Notes under the pieces: model-generated
Told to the model about the DNA's origin: nothing
The model's database searches: none
Seen by the model: the letters and a program-made list of their open reading frames with translations, nothing else
Source of the DNA: Actinostola sp. cb2023
Taxonomy: Eukaryota; Cnidaria; Anthozoa; Actiniaria; Actinostolidae
NCBI GenBank assembly: GCA_033675265.1
Contig: JAUJYZ010001576.1
Coordinates: 510,001 to 574,000 of the forward strand
Length of the DNA stretch: 64,000 bases
Direction of reading: 5' to 3'
Shown here: piece after piece, positions 48,387 through 59,299 of the stretch
How the letters are laid out: each line of letters opens with the position of its first letter
How positions within the stretch are numbered: position 1 is the first letter of the stretch
Made by a program: the position numbers and the translations under genes

Positions 48387-48832
48387 AGCCCGACTTCACG
48401 CTAGAAGAGCGTCTAGTTACTCGGGCCCAGTCCTAAGGCCGGGCCGAGTCTATAGTTACAGTTGGTATATATATATTTTTTTGTTACTCTTATCGGAGTC
48501 ATGAATCTGCAATCGAGTGGGACTGGGAACGAGACCACGAGACTTATCAACACGCATCTCAACACGACGACCTCTTTCTTCGCAAACCCACAAGAAAGAT
48601 TACAAAGCACAAACCAATCAGGGGAAGCACCTGAGGTCAAGGGGCAAAAATCTAAATATATTCTTGTCTATATTTAGATTGAAACAAGACGCTCTAGTAG
48701 CGTGAAGTCGGGCTATTAACGTTTTTACTGATATACTGTAAAGTTCCGAAAGTTAGCCTCCTCCGCAGGCTCGTGGTCTCGTTCCCAGTCCCACTCGATT
48801 GCAGATTCATGACTCCGATAACAAATAGTTCG
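48387..48832. repeat. Two interleaved inverted repeats
   Basis: Pair 1: AGCCCGACTTCACGCTAGAA (48388) against TAGCGTGAAGTCGGGCT (ending 48714). Pair 2: ATCGGAGTCATGAATCTGCA followed by ATCGAGTGGGACTGGGAACG (48492-48531) against its inverse at 48785-48822. Pair 2's right arm lies outside pair 1, so the two cannot be simple nesting. They are probably two fold-back elements, one inserted into the other and then rearranged. Confidence 0.7.
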
Positions 48833-49118
48833 CTCTTGTTTATGTTGGTGCCCATGCGTCTCTCATTATGAACTTCATTTCAGAACGCAATTGCACCAGG
48901 GCACGAGTGAACGCTCAATGAGCGTCTTGTTACAGTTGTAGTACAGACTAAATACAATAGAACGTCTCGCCACCTGATTGGCTTAAATAATGGAGACATA
49001 CATTAGTCGGGGTCACGCTTACTTCATGGATATACTGACTACTGCATGAGCGAAAACACGTTTCACGGTCATCTGCAGTCATATATCTCGCTAAGTTATA
49101 ATAAATGATACAACCTAC

Positions 49119-49203
49119 CGAACAACGATGTAATAACAGCACCAGATCCTGAAGCAACCATTTGCTGGACTGGAGTAATTTCTCCATTCGACAGAGACGT
49201 CAT
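49119..49203 (-). CDS. SLC25A40: SLC25A39/40-like mitochondrial carrier, exon 1 with start
   Basis: ATG at 49203-49201 starts MTSLSNGEITPVQQMVASGS-GAVITSLF, ending with donor TTCG|GTAGGT. QQMxASGxGAxxTSLF-VTPLDVVK is the first helix of SLC25A39/40. These inner-membrane carriers are needed for mitochondrial glutathione import. The gene reads leftward through exons at 44856, 42946 or 42357 (uncertain), 39290, 38123, 37486, 37137, 36773, 36128, 35383 and 34409; all junctions other than that one were checked for phase. With three P-x-[D/E]-x-x-[K/R] signatures it is a full carrier. I cannot decide between SLC25A39 and SLC25A40 orthology; in invertebrates one gene often represents both. Confidence 0.93.
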
Positions 49204-51045
49204 TTTGCACCAATTATGCAAGGATTACAGAAATACGGACAAAATGATGCGTGTTTGTCGAGCTGTTGTTTCCATAGCAAATAAAATGAACAATGGTGCG
49301 AAATGGCTTCACAATTCGAAGCATTTATAAGTTGAACGAAGTGTTCTTGCCGTGTACTACTTCACATGGCCGCGATCGCGATGTCCTACTACCGATGTCC
49401 CAGCATGCATGCACAATACATGCCACAGGCAACCCAATCAGCCATTTTTAAAAATTTAAAAACATCAACAAAAAGACCTCTTCTTGAAAATATATTTATT
49501 TGATTCGCTCATTCCCATTTTTCCCATTTTATTTATTTGTTTGTTTATCGTTTCTTTCAGCATAGCAAATCATGACAAATCGGCGACAAGTGAAAACCGA
49601 AATGAAATCACACACACAGATACTGTGTCTATCCGATTATTTCTGTACTACATGCGGCCGATCGAACACAGCTTGAATTTTATTAGTTGTTCGTGATGCC
49701 GCAGCCTATCCCCCAGGGGTCCTAGTGTTATCACTATCCCCCACTGGCGCTCCACGAGTAAGTCGGAGTAGATAGTGTTCCTTAGGTGAAGATAAATGAC
49801 CGAATCATCATTTGATGTGTCCATTCAACATAATCGGTGAGTGGTCGCTGTTGTATTTCTAGTAGATACACAGTTAATATAATATAGTAACAAAATGTCA
49901 GGTCTAGAATCACTCAGTTTCTGGAGATCTATGCTAGTATAAACAACAATCGCGCGCGCGGGCCAGATGACACGACTCTAAAAACAACGCTGAACCGCAG
50001 AGCTTTATTCGTTACTCGAATACACAGTACGATCGAAGTATTTCTGGGGCATTCCTGCTTTCTCATGCTGCGATTTCTTGTGTTCCGAATTAGCTATTGT
50101 ACAGTTCAGAAGGGGTTTCAATGGCGAGACGGGCTTGACATATGCTTCTACAGCCGATTGCTGATTCGCAACCAGATAACTAACTTATAAACCGCGATGA
50201 AATTGTTACTTTGTCATAAATTCAGTACAATTCGTAACAATAGAATATCATTGGTAACTACATTGTATATCGACCAAAAGCAGTTCAGATTTCACGAGGG
50301 GAGATCGTGCATGGATCAGAGAAATCTAGCAAACCAGATGACTAAAAGGCTGTATTGAATTACACGCTCGACGGCCATGAATCAGTTTAGCTGGATTAAA
50401 ATGGCATTCTGCGTTTTTCTACACTTCAACAAAGAACAGCGTGGTTGGTTATGCAAGACTACTACATAGGAACTATGGGTGGGGCTCGCACTTTATCCAT
50501 CCCCTGGACCCCTCCCCTGGGAACACCTGCCTTTTATGGGTACTCCCGTGAGGCTTTGACTGTAGAAATTTTGATGTCAATTTTTGAGCACATTTACGAA
50601 CCTATTTTACATGTAAAAAGGAAAACTAAAATCTAAGCTTCACTGAAATCATTGCAATTTTAGATACCATTGAAGAATGGACGTTTTTTCTGTTTATGTT
50701 GTATACGGCATGTCGTTTATATGGCTAGACACAAGTATATGAAAAATTACCAATTACCCATGGCCTGCTCCCAGTCTGACCGTGTATTTCAGCATCAGTG
50801 ATCAGTGCTTTAGGTTGTGGGTTCAAATCTGGCATGGGGTCAGATTTTTTCTTTTTCTCCTTTCCTTTCTAACGATCACAAGGATTTTTAGGGGTAATTT
50901 ATAGTACTTAAACTTTCCCTCAATTTCTGTTTGTATTGGAGTTAATTTTGTGACTCTTCAAACAACTTATTGACATCATACCAATGGCTGATGTTTTTCA
51001 AAAATATATTTGAAAGCAGTCATTGCACACATTGTCCATTTAACA

Positions 51046-51217
51046 AATAGAACAGCTTCAACCGTGCTCCGTTCAATAATAAAGCACGCAGGAAGTGACG
51101 AGAGCACGAAAGAAGTGATACGGCTCGTGTTTCTCCCTACTTCTTGAGTGCTCTCGGCACTTCCTAAGTGCTTTAATACTGAATGGAGCATGGTTGAAGC
51201 TGTTCTATTTGTTTTAT
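51046..51217. repeat. Hairpin element related to the 37.6 and 43.4 kb copies
   Basis: AAATAGAACAGCTTCAACCG and the inverse CATGGTTGAAGCTGTTCTATTT bound inverted arms (GTGCTCCGTTCAATA..., AGTGCTCTCGGCACTTCC...). The loop-proximal GAGCACGAAAGAAGTG recalls CACGAGAGAAGTG of the other members. Sequence to 51540, ending AGCCAATCAGAGAGTGC, parallels the right part of the family. Confidence 0.7.
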
Positions 51218-51371
51218 TATATAGAAACTATGGATTTTTGATAAAAAATGAACAAGAATGGTGAAAAATTGGCAAGAAATTTGAGGATTCTGTTGTGTTT
51301 TTGAATAAAATTTTAGCGAGTGAAGTGCACACTACTGATGCCAGTTTCGTCATTGAGCGCATGCTGGGTTA

Positions 51372-51412
51372 GTCTCCTCGCATCCGAACTAAGAATGGAT
51401 GCGAGGAGACTA
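51372..51412. repeat. Perfect short hairpin
   Basis: AGTCTCCTCGCATCC, an 11-base loop, then GGATGCGAGGAGACT. The stem is 15 bp and perfect. Confidence 0.85.
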
Positions 51413-51815
51413 GCGCTGGGTTTGTTTTCTTCAAAAGTTTGGTCTTTTCGAAACATAGCGTCATCAAACTGTGCTACGTTCTCTGATAAAGTACAGTTAT
51501 CAGCCAATCAGAGAGTGCAGATTTACTTGACTATATAATCATAATTAACAACCAACCAATATGATGTTTTAAATGTAATAGATAGTATAGATGTACAACT
51601 TTGGTTTTTGGCCTCTCTCCCAGGTGTACGTCCTGTATTGTACAACACACCAGCATAGAGTATATACATGTACATGTGAGGCAACTGTTTTGAAGGTAAA
51701 TGTTTCAAGACTCGCACTGAATCCTTTGTATATTGATGCTTTCAGCAACAGTACTCACCAAAGCAAGAGACAAAACTGAAGGAGTTTGGGGGTTTAATGC
51801 TTGAAAGAACAACTC

Positions 51816-52832
51816 ATGAGCCTCGTTCCTGAAAACAAGAAGTGTTTAATTGCTGCAATTTTCATCTGTGTTTTCATGCTCTTGTTTCTTTATGGATTCA
51901 ATATTCATCACACTGGTCACCCAAGCAGATTCCAGCACCCCAAACCACGTAAAACTATAAATCCACAACACCTGTCTAAAAGCAATGCCACAGTACATAG
52001 TAATCAATCTAAAAAAACAGCTGAAAAGCATCTGATAAATATTTTGCCAAATGCAATAATTATTGGCGTCCGCAAAGGTGGAACTAGAGCATTATTAAGA
52101 GCTCTGATGTTACACCCAGATATACATGCGGCTACTAAGGAAGTACATTTTTTTGACCGCGACGAGAATTATGCAAAAGGATTGAAATGGTATAGGAGTT
52201 TGATGCCACGTGTGCCTTCAAAACCTGGACAAATAGTCATAGAGAAATCGCCCTCATATTTTGTCACTCCTAGTGTTCCAGAGAGGATACACAAAATGTC
52301 CAAATCAATCAAACTTCTCGTGGTAGTTAGAAATCCCACCAAAAGAGCAATTTCAGACTATACTCAACTGAAGGCCAAAAATCCAGAACTACCTACATTT
52401 GAGAAATACATTACCTTGGATAAACAAGAAACTGTTCTGAAGGTTAATGAGAACTGTGTGGACATCGGTTTATATAGCAAGCATCTCAGGCGATGGCTCC
52501 TCTACTTCCCTCAAAGTCAAATTCATTTTGTGAGTGGAGAAAAACTCTCAACCAACCCTGCTTCTGAGCTGAAGATAGTAGAACGGTTCCTTAACATACG
52601 TTCTGCCATTCATGAAAGTGACTTTATTTTCAACAAAACCAAAGGATTTCCCTGCTTCCGAAAACCTGTCAAATATGGCAAAAACACTCCGACTTTCACA
52701 TGTTTGGGAGCAACAAAAGGACGCCGCCACCCGGAAATACGGGAAGATATATTAGAATTGCTGAACAATTACTACAAACTACACAACAAACAGTTGTACA
52801 GGATGATTAAGAGAGATTTTGGATGGGATTAA
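51816..52832 (+). CDS. HS3ST: Heparan sulfate glucosamine 3-O-sulfotransferase
   Basis: Transfers sulfate from PAPS to the 3-OH of glucosamine in heparan sulfate, in the Golgi. The start ATG at 51816 (338 residues) is preceded by an in-frame TAA at 51795. Residues 10-28 form a single signal-anchor, so it is a type II membrane protein with a short stem. The PAPS 5'-phosphosulfate loop is GVRKGGTRAL (84-93), followed by HPDIHAATKEVHFFD with the presumed catalytic Glu109. EKSPSYF holds Lys144, and the 3'-phosphate motif is RNPTKRAISDY (172-182). NKTKGF (273) is family-typical and Cys280/Cys296 should form the conserved disulfide. KGRRHP and the DFGWD end complete the fold. N-glycosylation sequons lie at 57 and 273. 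The length is normal for short HS3ST1/5/6-type enzymes and I see no lesion. The coding region is one exon, as in many HS3ST genes. I cannot assign the subtype. Confidence 0.96.
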   Translation: MSLVPENKKCLIAAIFICVFMLLFLYGFNIHHTGHPSRFQHPKPRKTINPQHLSKSNATVHSNQSKKTAEKHLINILPNAIIIGVRKGGTRALLRALMLHPDIHAATKEVHFFDRDENYAKGLKWYRSLMPRVPSKPGQIVIEKSPSYFVTPSVPERIHKMSKSIKLLVVVRNPTKRAISDYTQLKAKNPELPTFEKYITLDKQETVLKVNENCVDIGLYSKHLRRWLLYFPQSQIHFVSGEKLSTNPASELKIVERFLNIRSAIHESDFIFNKTKGFPCFRKPVKYGKNTPTFTCLGATKGRRHPEIREDILELLNNYYKLHNKQLYRMIKRDFGWD

Positions 52833-53469
52833 AATCACCAAAGTCATAAAAAGATCTGAAATTCAAAATGCTCCTAAAATTCACTGTTCTAATATTTCAC
52901 CACTTTGGGCTGTGCATTATTTGTACATCATTTCTCACGCCAGCTTTTATTGCCAAATTATGGTACTCCATTTTATTGTACTGTACAACACGAACAATCG
53001 AATGTCTACCATGCCAGCAGCTTATTGCAGTGCTCAACAGGTGTATGTCAACACATAAAGGTGGTTAAAGTTTGTGTTACACAGTACAAGTATATACATG
53101 TACAATGATGGTGATACGTGATTTTATCATTTACTTTTGCAAAGAACGTGCATGATACGGCATCTTATCATATGACCCATATTTCCCCGTGCGCGCGCTC
53201 TTAATAAAACCATTGGGAAAACGTCACGTGGTAAGGGCCGGACGTGTTGACGTACCCGGTACGGATGAAAAAAGCCGTCCGGCCCTGCTCGATTTTTGTC
53301 AGGAGATTTTTTATGCTTTTTTTGCAGCAAAATATTTTTTTTAATGTGATCAACAAAAGTGAACAAATGTTTTTTTTTTTTGATAAAATGTTTTGATTGG
53401 TTCTTCTAGCGTAATCGTGCATTTGTGTTCTTGAATGATGCTTAGTACCAAAATGGTCCATATGAAATG

Positions 53470-53585
53470 GTCATATGATAAAATGCTTATTGAATGAGTT
53501 AGGTTGGGCCGGACGGGAAAATATTTGGCTCTCGGTCATTCTGTACGGGCCTCGCTGCGCTCGGTCCATACTTCCATGACCTCGA

Positions 53586-53618
<33 letters not shown>

Positions 53619-53638
53619 TTCAATAAGTACATAATATC
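53470..53638. repeat. Fold-back element, GGGCCGGACGGGAAAATATT arms
   Basis: TTATTGAATGAGTTAGGTTG-GGCCGGACGGGAAAATATTT against the inverse AAATATTTTCCCGTCCGGCC-CTCCCACTCATTCAATAA. The arms are about 55 bp, and the loop contains CGGGCCTCGCTGCGCTCGG. Non-coding. Confidence 0.85.
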
Positions 53639-53867
53639 GAACACACCTGATATGATGCCATATCAGGCTAGTAACATTCAATTGGCTTTCCCTGTTGTGT
53701 TTTTGAATAAAATTTTAGTTGAAGTGTGCTCGCTACTGACGCCATCATCATGCCATCAAGTGCGCACTGTTTTTTCTTCAGAATTTTGGTATTTTTCAGT
53801 GAAATACTCTATAATTTTTTTCTTAAAGATTTTATTTATTTGCAGAAGTAAATGATAAACAACTTAT

Positions 53868-53999
53868 TAGTCGGCTATTTCAAGTATCTGATACGGCTGT
53901 GCATTTCTACTCGTCACTTGTATTATGGCTCACCTAAAGGCTCTGCCAAAATATTCTGTGATTTGTAAAAAAAGTATCAGATACTTAGCCGACTAATGA
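53868..53999. repeat. Fold-back element, ATTAGTCGGCTA arms
   Basis: ATTAGTCGGCTATTTCAAGT-ATCTGATAC on the left; GTATCAGATACTTAGCCGAC-TAAT on the right. About 130 bp; no coding potential. Confidence 0.8.
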
Positions 54000-54800
54000 C
54001 CTCAATATAATATAGATGTAAAATTATGCACAGTAACCTAGGGTCACAAATTCTAAATACTCCAATGGAGAGGTTGAACAACACAATTCATATAGAAATA
54101 TACTTTAAATTATTTTTTAATTCATGAGAATTATTTTAACATTATATACGTATGTGTATAAAGCATTTTGTCATAGACCTGGTTTTGACATCACAAAACA
54201 AGACTAAGCTAAGATGCTTGAAAACAAGTAGAGTACATATATTTAATCTAAGTGTATCTAATGTCAGTGGCAGTAACTGAATAGTTGGAGGGTTTGAAGT
54301 ATTTTGAGATTTAAACCTTGCATTTATGAGTTTCTCAATATGCAAATCAGATGATGTCAACCCAGGTTTCATTATTGGCTGGGTTTCAGCAGACGTCATT
54401 TCCGGTCCCGTGTGGAATTTTTTATGAGCTGACAGTATGGCAAGTTTTCAATAGAATTCACTCTGCTTGATTTCAGACCAGATAATGAGGTTCATGGACT
54501 TAAAGGATTTTATAATCATAATTATTGAGATTTCAAACCTCTATAACCCATAAACGCAAGGTTCAAATCACAAAATACTGAATCCTCCTTCTATTTAGTT
54601 TATATATAATTGATTGTTATATAATCGATGTTAAAACAAACTCTATTAAAGCACAGTGTAACACCATAATTCTTGTACTACTATGTAGCAGTCATACACT
54701 CTGAACCCTACATGTATACGCCGAATTCATAAAGGTGCATTTTTAGTTTGGCGATACAATACGCATCTTGTACAAATTATCACTGTCATCAAAAACAGTA

Positions 54801-55828
54801 CAGTGTGTTGCCCTAAATACCGGCCGTACCCTAATCCGGCCATTTTAACTTTAAAGCGCTGTGATTTCTCGTATATTTCAAAAAATGACAAACAAGATCA
54901 TCGTATGAATTATTGATGTGTTTAGGTTAATTAACTGCTGTTGTGGGATTCCTGGCCGCTTTTTAGGCAAGAATTCAAATGTGTTTTGAAAGTAGGAAAA
55001 ACAATCGCTTCAGTAATTTTCATGTTTTCGTGCATCTTAAGTCATGCGGGCAAAGTCTTTAAACATTTCCTCGTAAGTTACATGTATGGAGCGTAAAAAG
55101 ATTATATTTGGCAGAAATACTACGCTAATCAGTAGCTTTGGACACAAAGAAAAACAATCATGAACGGCTTAAATAAAGGGAAGTTCAGGTCAGGTGAAAT
55201 TACGTGCATATTTTGGTAGGTATGCCTAAATCCGGCCACAAATCACATACAAAACAGAGCGGGATAAGTGGCCGGATTACCTGAAACCATAGTTATTAAC
55301 TATGCTGAAACAGAAGCCCGAGTTTTCTGGGATTCTAACTTTCCGATCGGAAATACACATACAATTTGATTTTCAAAGCGGAATTTCCATTTTTTCCGGG
55401 TAAATGGTAAGCACCCCAGATGTCATTGCGGGCGCGGTTCCCAATGAAGTAGAGAAGGGTCTTTTTTCGGTCTGTTTAAAATTTATCTTTACAATCTTTT
55501 CATGTAGAATGACTTAAAAAGTCCTTTATTATAGCAATGCGGAAACAAATTAGTTAAAACGATATGGAAGATAATGTAAAACTTACCGAGCAATTCCTGC
55601 TTATTTATGGCCGGAATTTAGGGCAACCTGGCCGAACTTAGGGCATCTACCTGGATCAATATTTTTTAATATAACAAGCTCAATCTTGAAGTGAAACAAA
55701 TGTCAATTTGTGACAAGGTAAGTGAAAGAGAAATCTAGCCTTTGACTGATTTTTAGACCGCTACTATTTTCCTAAAGAAAGATACAGCGATTAATGCAAA
55801 AAGCGGCCGGATTTAGGGCAACACACTG
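54801..55828. mobile_element. Non-autonomous mariner-superfamily element, 1,028 bp
   Basis: Terminal inverted repeats begin CAGTGTGTTGCCCTAAAT at both ends, and both ends are flanked by TA (54799-54800 and 55829-55830), the Tc1/mariner-pogo target duplication. The word (C)CCTAAAT(A)CCGGCC and its inverse recur at about 54811, 54829, 55227, 55267, 55608, 55628 and 55804, so the subterminal zone is reiterated. There is no transposase frame; the longest frames are below 70 codons. Confidence 0.85.
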
Positions 55829-56664
55829 TACCTAGAAATAAACATTCTTGGCAAGCTTCTTTGCTGTAGACAAAATATCATCGGAGTTATGACAGATCAT
55901 GAATAGAGAGTTTTGTATGTATTTTTCAAGTGAGTCCTAACGAGCCTCGTTTTGGTGCAATTTCACAATTTAAAATGTTCATATCTTCTTAAGGATTTAT
56001 TATTTGGTTTCAAAACACACACATAGTATTAACATGATCACATTCTATCATATCAAATATTTACTTTTCCCAAAATAATATTTTTTGGCTTTTATGCAAA
56101 TTAGAAGCAGCATTATGAATTCGGTCTATACCTTAAAAATGTAGTGTTCCCTGAGAAGTATACATTATGAGATCTCTGATCAAAATCAAAATTCTATTTT
56201 TTTTGCTTCGATTTCAAAAGGATTTGGTTTTGATAGCAAGCCACTTACACTGTTCTTGGCGATCTTCAACTGTAAACAATTTCCTACATTACATGAATTC
56301 ATGTACTTCATCTTTCCCTTTATGTACAATGTACATGTGTACTATACAGTGTAACAATTCTATACAATGGTATAATATTATATAGAATTTATAATGCTTC
56401 TTCCATGTGGGTTTGTAGAACTTTTAATTTCCTCGCTTTTGGACCTCTGTCCATCACAAGGGATGGAATTACATTTACAAACGCAATAATATGAATGAAC
56501 TACAAAACATTGAGCACACACTACAGAAGCTGTGAAAGCTCAGAAATTAAAATTTCTACTATAAACCTTCGTGGAAGAATCATTAATTCTCTACAATATG
56601 ATTCCCAAGTACATATAGTGACTACGTGCTTGCAAGTGACCTTGCAAAATATACACTAAAATTT

Positions 56665-56670
56665 TTTATT
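56665..56670 (-). terminator. Poly(A) signal of GATAD1
   Basis: AATAAA on the minus strand, 40 bases after the GATAD1 stop codon. Spacing is slightly short but plausible, and no better hexamer lies closer. Confidence 0.6.
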
Positions 56671-56709
56671 ACCAGGACCATTATAAATACATATATATAT
56701 ATATACCTA

Positions 56710-56879
56710 TCACGACACTCTATTCAGTAGCATTTCAGCAGCTGAGGTCAAGTCGTCAAGATCAGGCTGCCTTGGAATTACAAACGGAGAGTGATCTCTG
56801 TGAGCTTTAAACAAATCAGTAGGTGCACGGCATACAAACTCCAAACATTCCATAGGTCTAGGTAAGTCTTCCTCTGGTC
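56710..56879 (-). CDS. GATAD1: GATAD1, last coding exon
   Basis: Acceptor TTTCCCATGTACAG, then G-PEEDLPRPMECLEFVCRAPT-DLFKAHRDHSPFVIPRQPDL and on to a TGA at 56712-56710. GPEEDLPRxMExLEFVCxAP is the most conserved C-terminal block of GATAD1 (ODAG), a GATA-finger chromatin factor that associates with H3K4me3-linked complexes. The phase joins to the exon at 63851: CCA-G|GA-CCA-GAG. The tail after the conserved block (DDLTSAAEMLLNRVS) differs from the vertebrate C-terminus. A GT right behind the stop leaves room for an alternative splice, but the stop and nearby AATAAA argue that this is the end. Confidence 0.92.
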
Positions 56880-58013
56880 CTGTACATGGGAAATCAAGCA
56901 AAAATAAAATTGGCAACAAACCTAAGTTGTCTCCAGTATGTGTGTATGAGCAAGCGTTTGACCCCCACCCCCCACCCCAGGGGGAGGGGGGACTCCCATG
57001 TATAAAGTGGTGGGGATGGGGTTGCTCATCAAAACTTTTGAAAATAACCCCTAAAAGGAACCAAAATCTTGACTGTGTGGGCATGGCAACAATTAATTTT
57101 TACCCCCTTAAAGGTACCAAGTGACAAAAGTCAGATGATTAAAGAAAAGCTACAACTGTCATTCCAGCTGTCACTATCTTATAGATCTCTGGTACATGTA
57201 TCATATTTACTGACAAACACTCTAAAAGGTACCAGCTTAGTCTCTTGTGGTCCTGTTAGATTTGTGACACCCTAAGTGGTACCAGATCTGGACCCCTAAA
57301 AGGTACGAAAAGCATCGCCACCACTAAATATATGGGAGTCCCCCACCCCCCTTCCCAGGGCATTTGGTGATAGACTACTGATGAAAGCCACAGGCAGCCC
57401 AACTTACTTCTGAGGCCATTGTTAAAAATAGAAGATACAGATACATTTTTGGATGTGTGCTCTGCGTGCGGTGATCGCCTGGCAGCAAAAATACAGTAAA
57501 GCTGTTTCAGAAATGTTCAAGATGAAATGCTGAGCAATATCACCAACAGAAATTATTGGCACAGCTAGCACTTGATTGATAGGCATGGTCCCCTTTTAGT
57601 CAATTAGAGCAAATAATCACTGTATAAAGCCTTCATGTATGTACCACATTTTTTTTGTCAAAATAGCATGCTTGCTCAGCTACCCTCAAACACTGCTGGC
57701 TATTCCACATGCTAAATCGCACCTTGCCATTTAGGCACAACATATACAGGTAGGGTTATCAAAGAGCACTACTGATTGGTGATATCGCCAGCTACATGTA
57801 CTTATACTTTCAATCTTTCACTGACAATAATTTGTCTGGAAAACACAAAATCTGTTGTAAAAAAGGGTGCTTCCTGACCCCAGAGCTGTCTACTTCCTTT
57901 CACTCGACGTTCTGACAACCCTGTACACATATAGAACTTTGAGCCTCCTACAGTGTACATGCATGTACTTTTAAAAGAGCTTAAATCTGCTACTCAACAA
58001 CCTAGTGATGACC

Positions 58014-58238
58014 ATGAACTAAAGAGAGGAGAAGCAATAATTATGAGCTGAGAGGAACGGATCAGTGAGGGAGAAACAACCAAGAAAAAAAACCGAGGGA
58101 GAAAAATGATCTACATTGTAAGAAAATAGAGGGAGGAGGGAGAAACAACCGACAAGACAGAGCATCTGATAGAGTGCGAGGGTGCGATTTCGCACTATTG
58201 ACCTAAAATCGCACCGAATCGCACTATTGATCGTTTTC
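58014..58238. repeat. Left half of an older inverted-repeat element
   Basis: AGAGAGGAGAAGC...GAGAGGAACGGATCAGTGAG...GAGCATCTGATAGAGTGCGA lies just before the Ngaro element. Its inverse parts (CACTCTTCCAGATGCTCTG at 63373; GGAGGGAGAAAAGTGG near 63404) lie past the Ngaro right end. The whole appears split by the retrotransposon. Words are shared with 24.56-24.72 kb. Confidence 0.55.
58220..58238 (+). repeat. 19-bp direct repeat at Ngaro left boundary
   Basis: CGCACTATTGATCGTTTTC, identical to 62765-62783, directly outside the element. The bases on both outer sides differ (T/A before, A/C after), so the identity is exactly 19. Confidence 0.9.
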
Positions 58239-58422
58239 ATGTGGTTGAATGTAATTTAGGCTAAGTTAAAACCGAGTCAAGCTGGTCCAGCGGTATCTCC
58301 AAGTAATGCTGATTCCGATCCTCGGGGGACCCCGCATGGGCTTAGGGCCTACTGGCAGAGTTTGCTGTTCAGGCTTTTAGCGTTGTGCTAGCTTTTGCTT
58401 CGTTGCTATCGTTCATTTTGCT
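58239..58422 (+). repeat. Ngaro A1 repeat
   Basis: It begins ATGTGGTTGAATGTAATTTA and runs through GCTGGTCCAGCGGTATCTCC and CTTCGTTGCTATCGTTCATT. It matches A2 except for a short block (GGGCTTAGGGCCTACTGGC against CTCCGTGGGGGGACCCCAAT) and small indels. Confidence 0.92.
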
Positions 58423-58448
58423 TTGCTGTGGTTTTCTTTTCTTCCATC

Positions 58449-59094
58449 ATGCCCACACTGTACCAACCATTTGTGGTGGGCCCGGGCTACTCGCCTATTC
58501 CTGCGAAGCTTGTTGGCCAAATCGTGACGGGGAAATTCATCGATCTGAGTGATTTGTTGCCAGAGAATTTAACGCCAGTCACCGATTCCGAGCCTCAACT
58601 AATGCTGGATGAGCGGTTGGTATTGACAAGTGCTCCGAAGAAGCCCAAGCGTCGTTTGGAGGATATTGTAAGCTGACCCGAGGCGTTTTCCATATTCTCT
58701 TTGGTGATGCCTACCTATTTCCCTCAGCGTTGGAGGGAAAGACTGCTTCTAATCATACGCACGTACCGGTTGTTTAGTGGACGGGCCTGGTTAGCCTACG
58801 ATCAGGCTTTCCGTGAACATGCTGCGGTCGCACAAGTTGTCGATTGGTCCCAGATCAACGTCCAACTATACAATTTCCATACTGCCGGCTCTTCCCCTAG
58901 ATCATCTTCATCGTCAACCGTGTGCATCTCGTGGAACCGGGGCCATTGCTCATCGCCGTATTCTCCATGTCGGTTCGTTGAAGTGCTCTGGCTCGCACAA
59001 GGAGCTGGATTGTTCTGAAAGGCAGTCGTCAGCAAAGCAAAGAGGTCGATCAGCGTTGCCTGGGGTGTCCCGTGGTAAATACCACAAGCATTGA
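58449..59094 (+). pseudogene. Ngaro gag-like ORF, two lesions
   Basis: ATG at 58449: MPTLYQPFVVGPGYSPIPAK ... RRLEDIVS, TGA at 58674, then the same frame continues PEAFSIFSLVMPTYFPQRWR ... RTYRLFSGRAWLAYDQAF ... DWSQINVQLYNFHTAG. In relatives a Trp usually stands at the stop (W-x-EAFxIFS), so TGG to TGA is likely. The zinc-knuckle-like end (CISWNRGHCSSPYSPCR) is then cut by a one-base frameshift near 58975, and KCSGSHKELDC resumes in the next frame. This is a nucleocapsid-like protein, now non-functional. Confidence 0.8.
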
Positions 59095-59299
59095 TACCGT
59101 GCTTCATCGACTGACACTCGTTGCATATCTGATTATTCTTGTCATGTGACACATAGATAGATGTATTATTTTAACGCTGATTGATTGTGTTTCTTATTGT
59201 TTGGTTTGTAAATTCTGTGCGCATTGCCTGGTGGTTTTATGACATAGTATTAAACCGTGATTCAGTTATTGTGGTTGTAGCGTAGCCTGTAAATAATTT

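Larger units (their letters stand above)
44857..49118. other. Intron 1 of the carrier gene
   Basis: About 4.3 kb. It holds a region of CCCTATCCCAGACTAAAGC repeats (45.7-46.03 kb), two poly-C tracts, the minus-strand 151-codon frame at 46.87-47.32 kb and the inverted repeats at 48.39-48.83 kb. I see no further carrier exon. Confidence 0.6.
49204..51815. other. Intergenic, between divergent SLC25A and HS3ST genes
   Basis: Divergent gene arrangement; both promoters must lie here. Visible contents are the hairpin at 51.05-51.22 kb, the short perfect hairpin at 51.37-51.41 kb and a likely 5' untranslated acceptor (GATGCTTTCAG, 51745) before the HS3ST start. No TATA box or other clear core promoter motif was found. 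Confidence 0.5.
52833..56664. other. Intergenic spacer with several transposon remnants
   Basis: 3' flank of HS3ST and 3' flank of GATAD1 (convergent genes). AATAAA at 53203 is a possible HS3ST poly(A) signal but is 370 bases past the stop. The rest is the two fold-back elements at 53.47-54.0 kb and the 1,028-bp mariner-like element; I found no exon. Confidence 0.55.

Noticed and set aside
51801..51815. Longer N-terminus for the sulfotransferase, starting at a TTG
   Set aside because: TTG is not an expected animal start, and the first ATG in frame (51816) follows an in-frame stop by only 18 bases.
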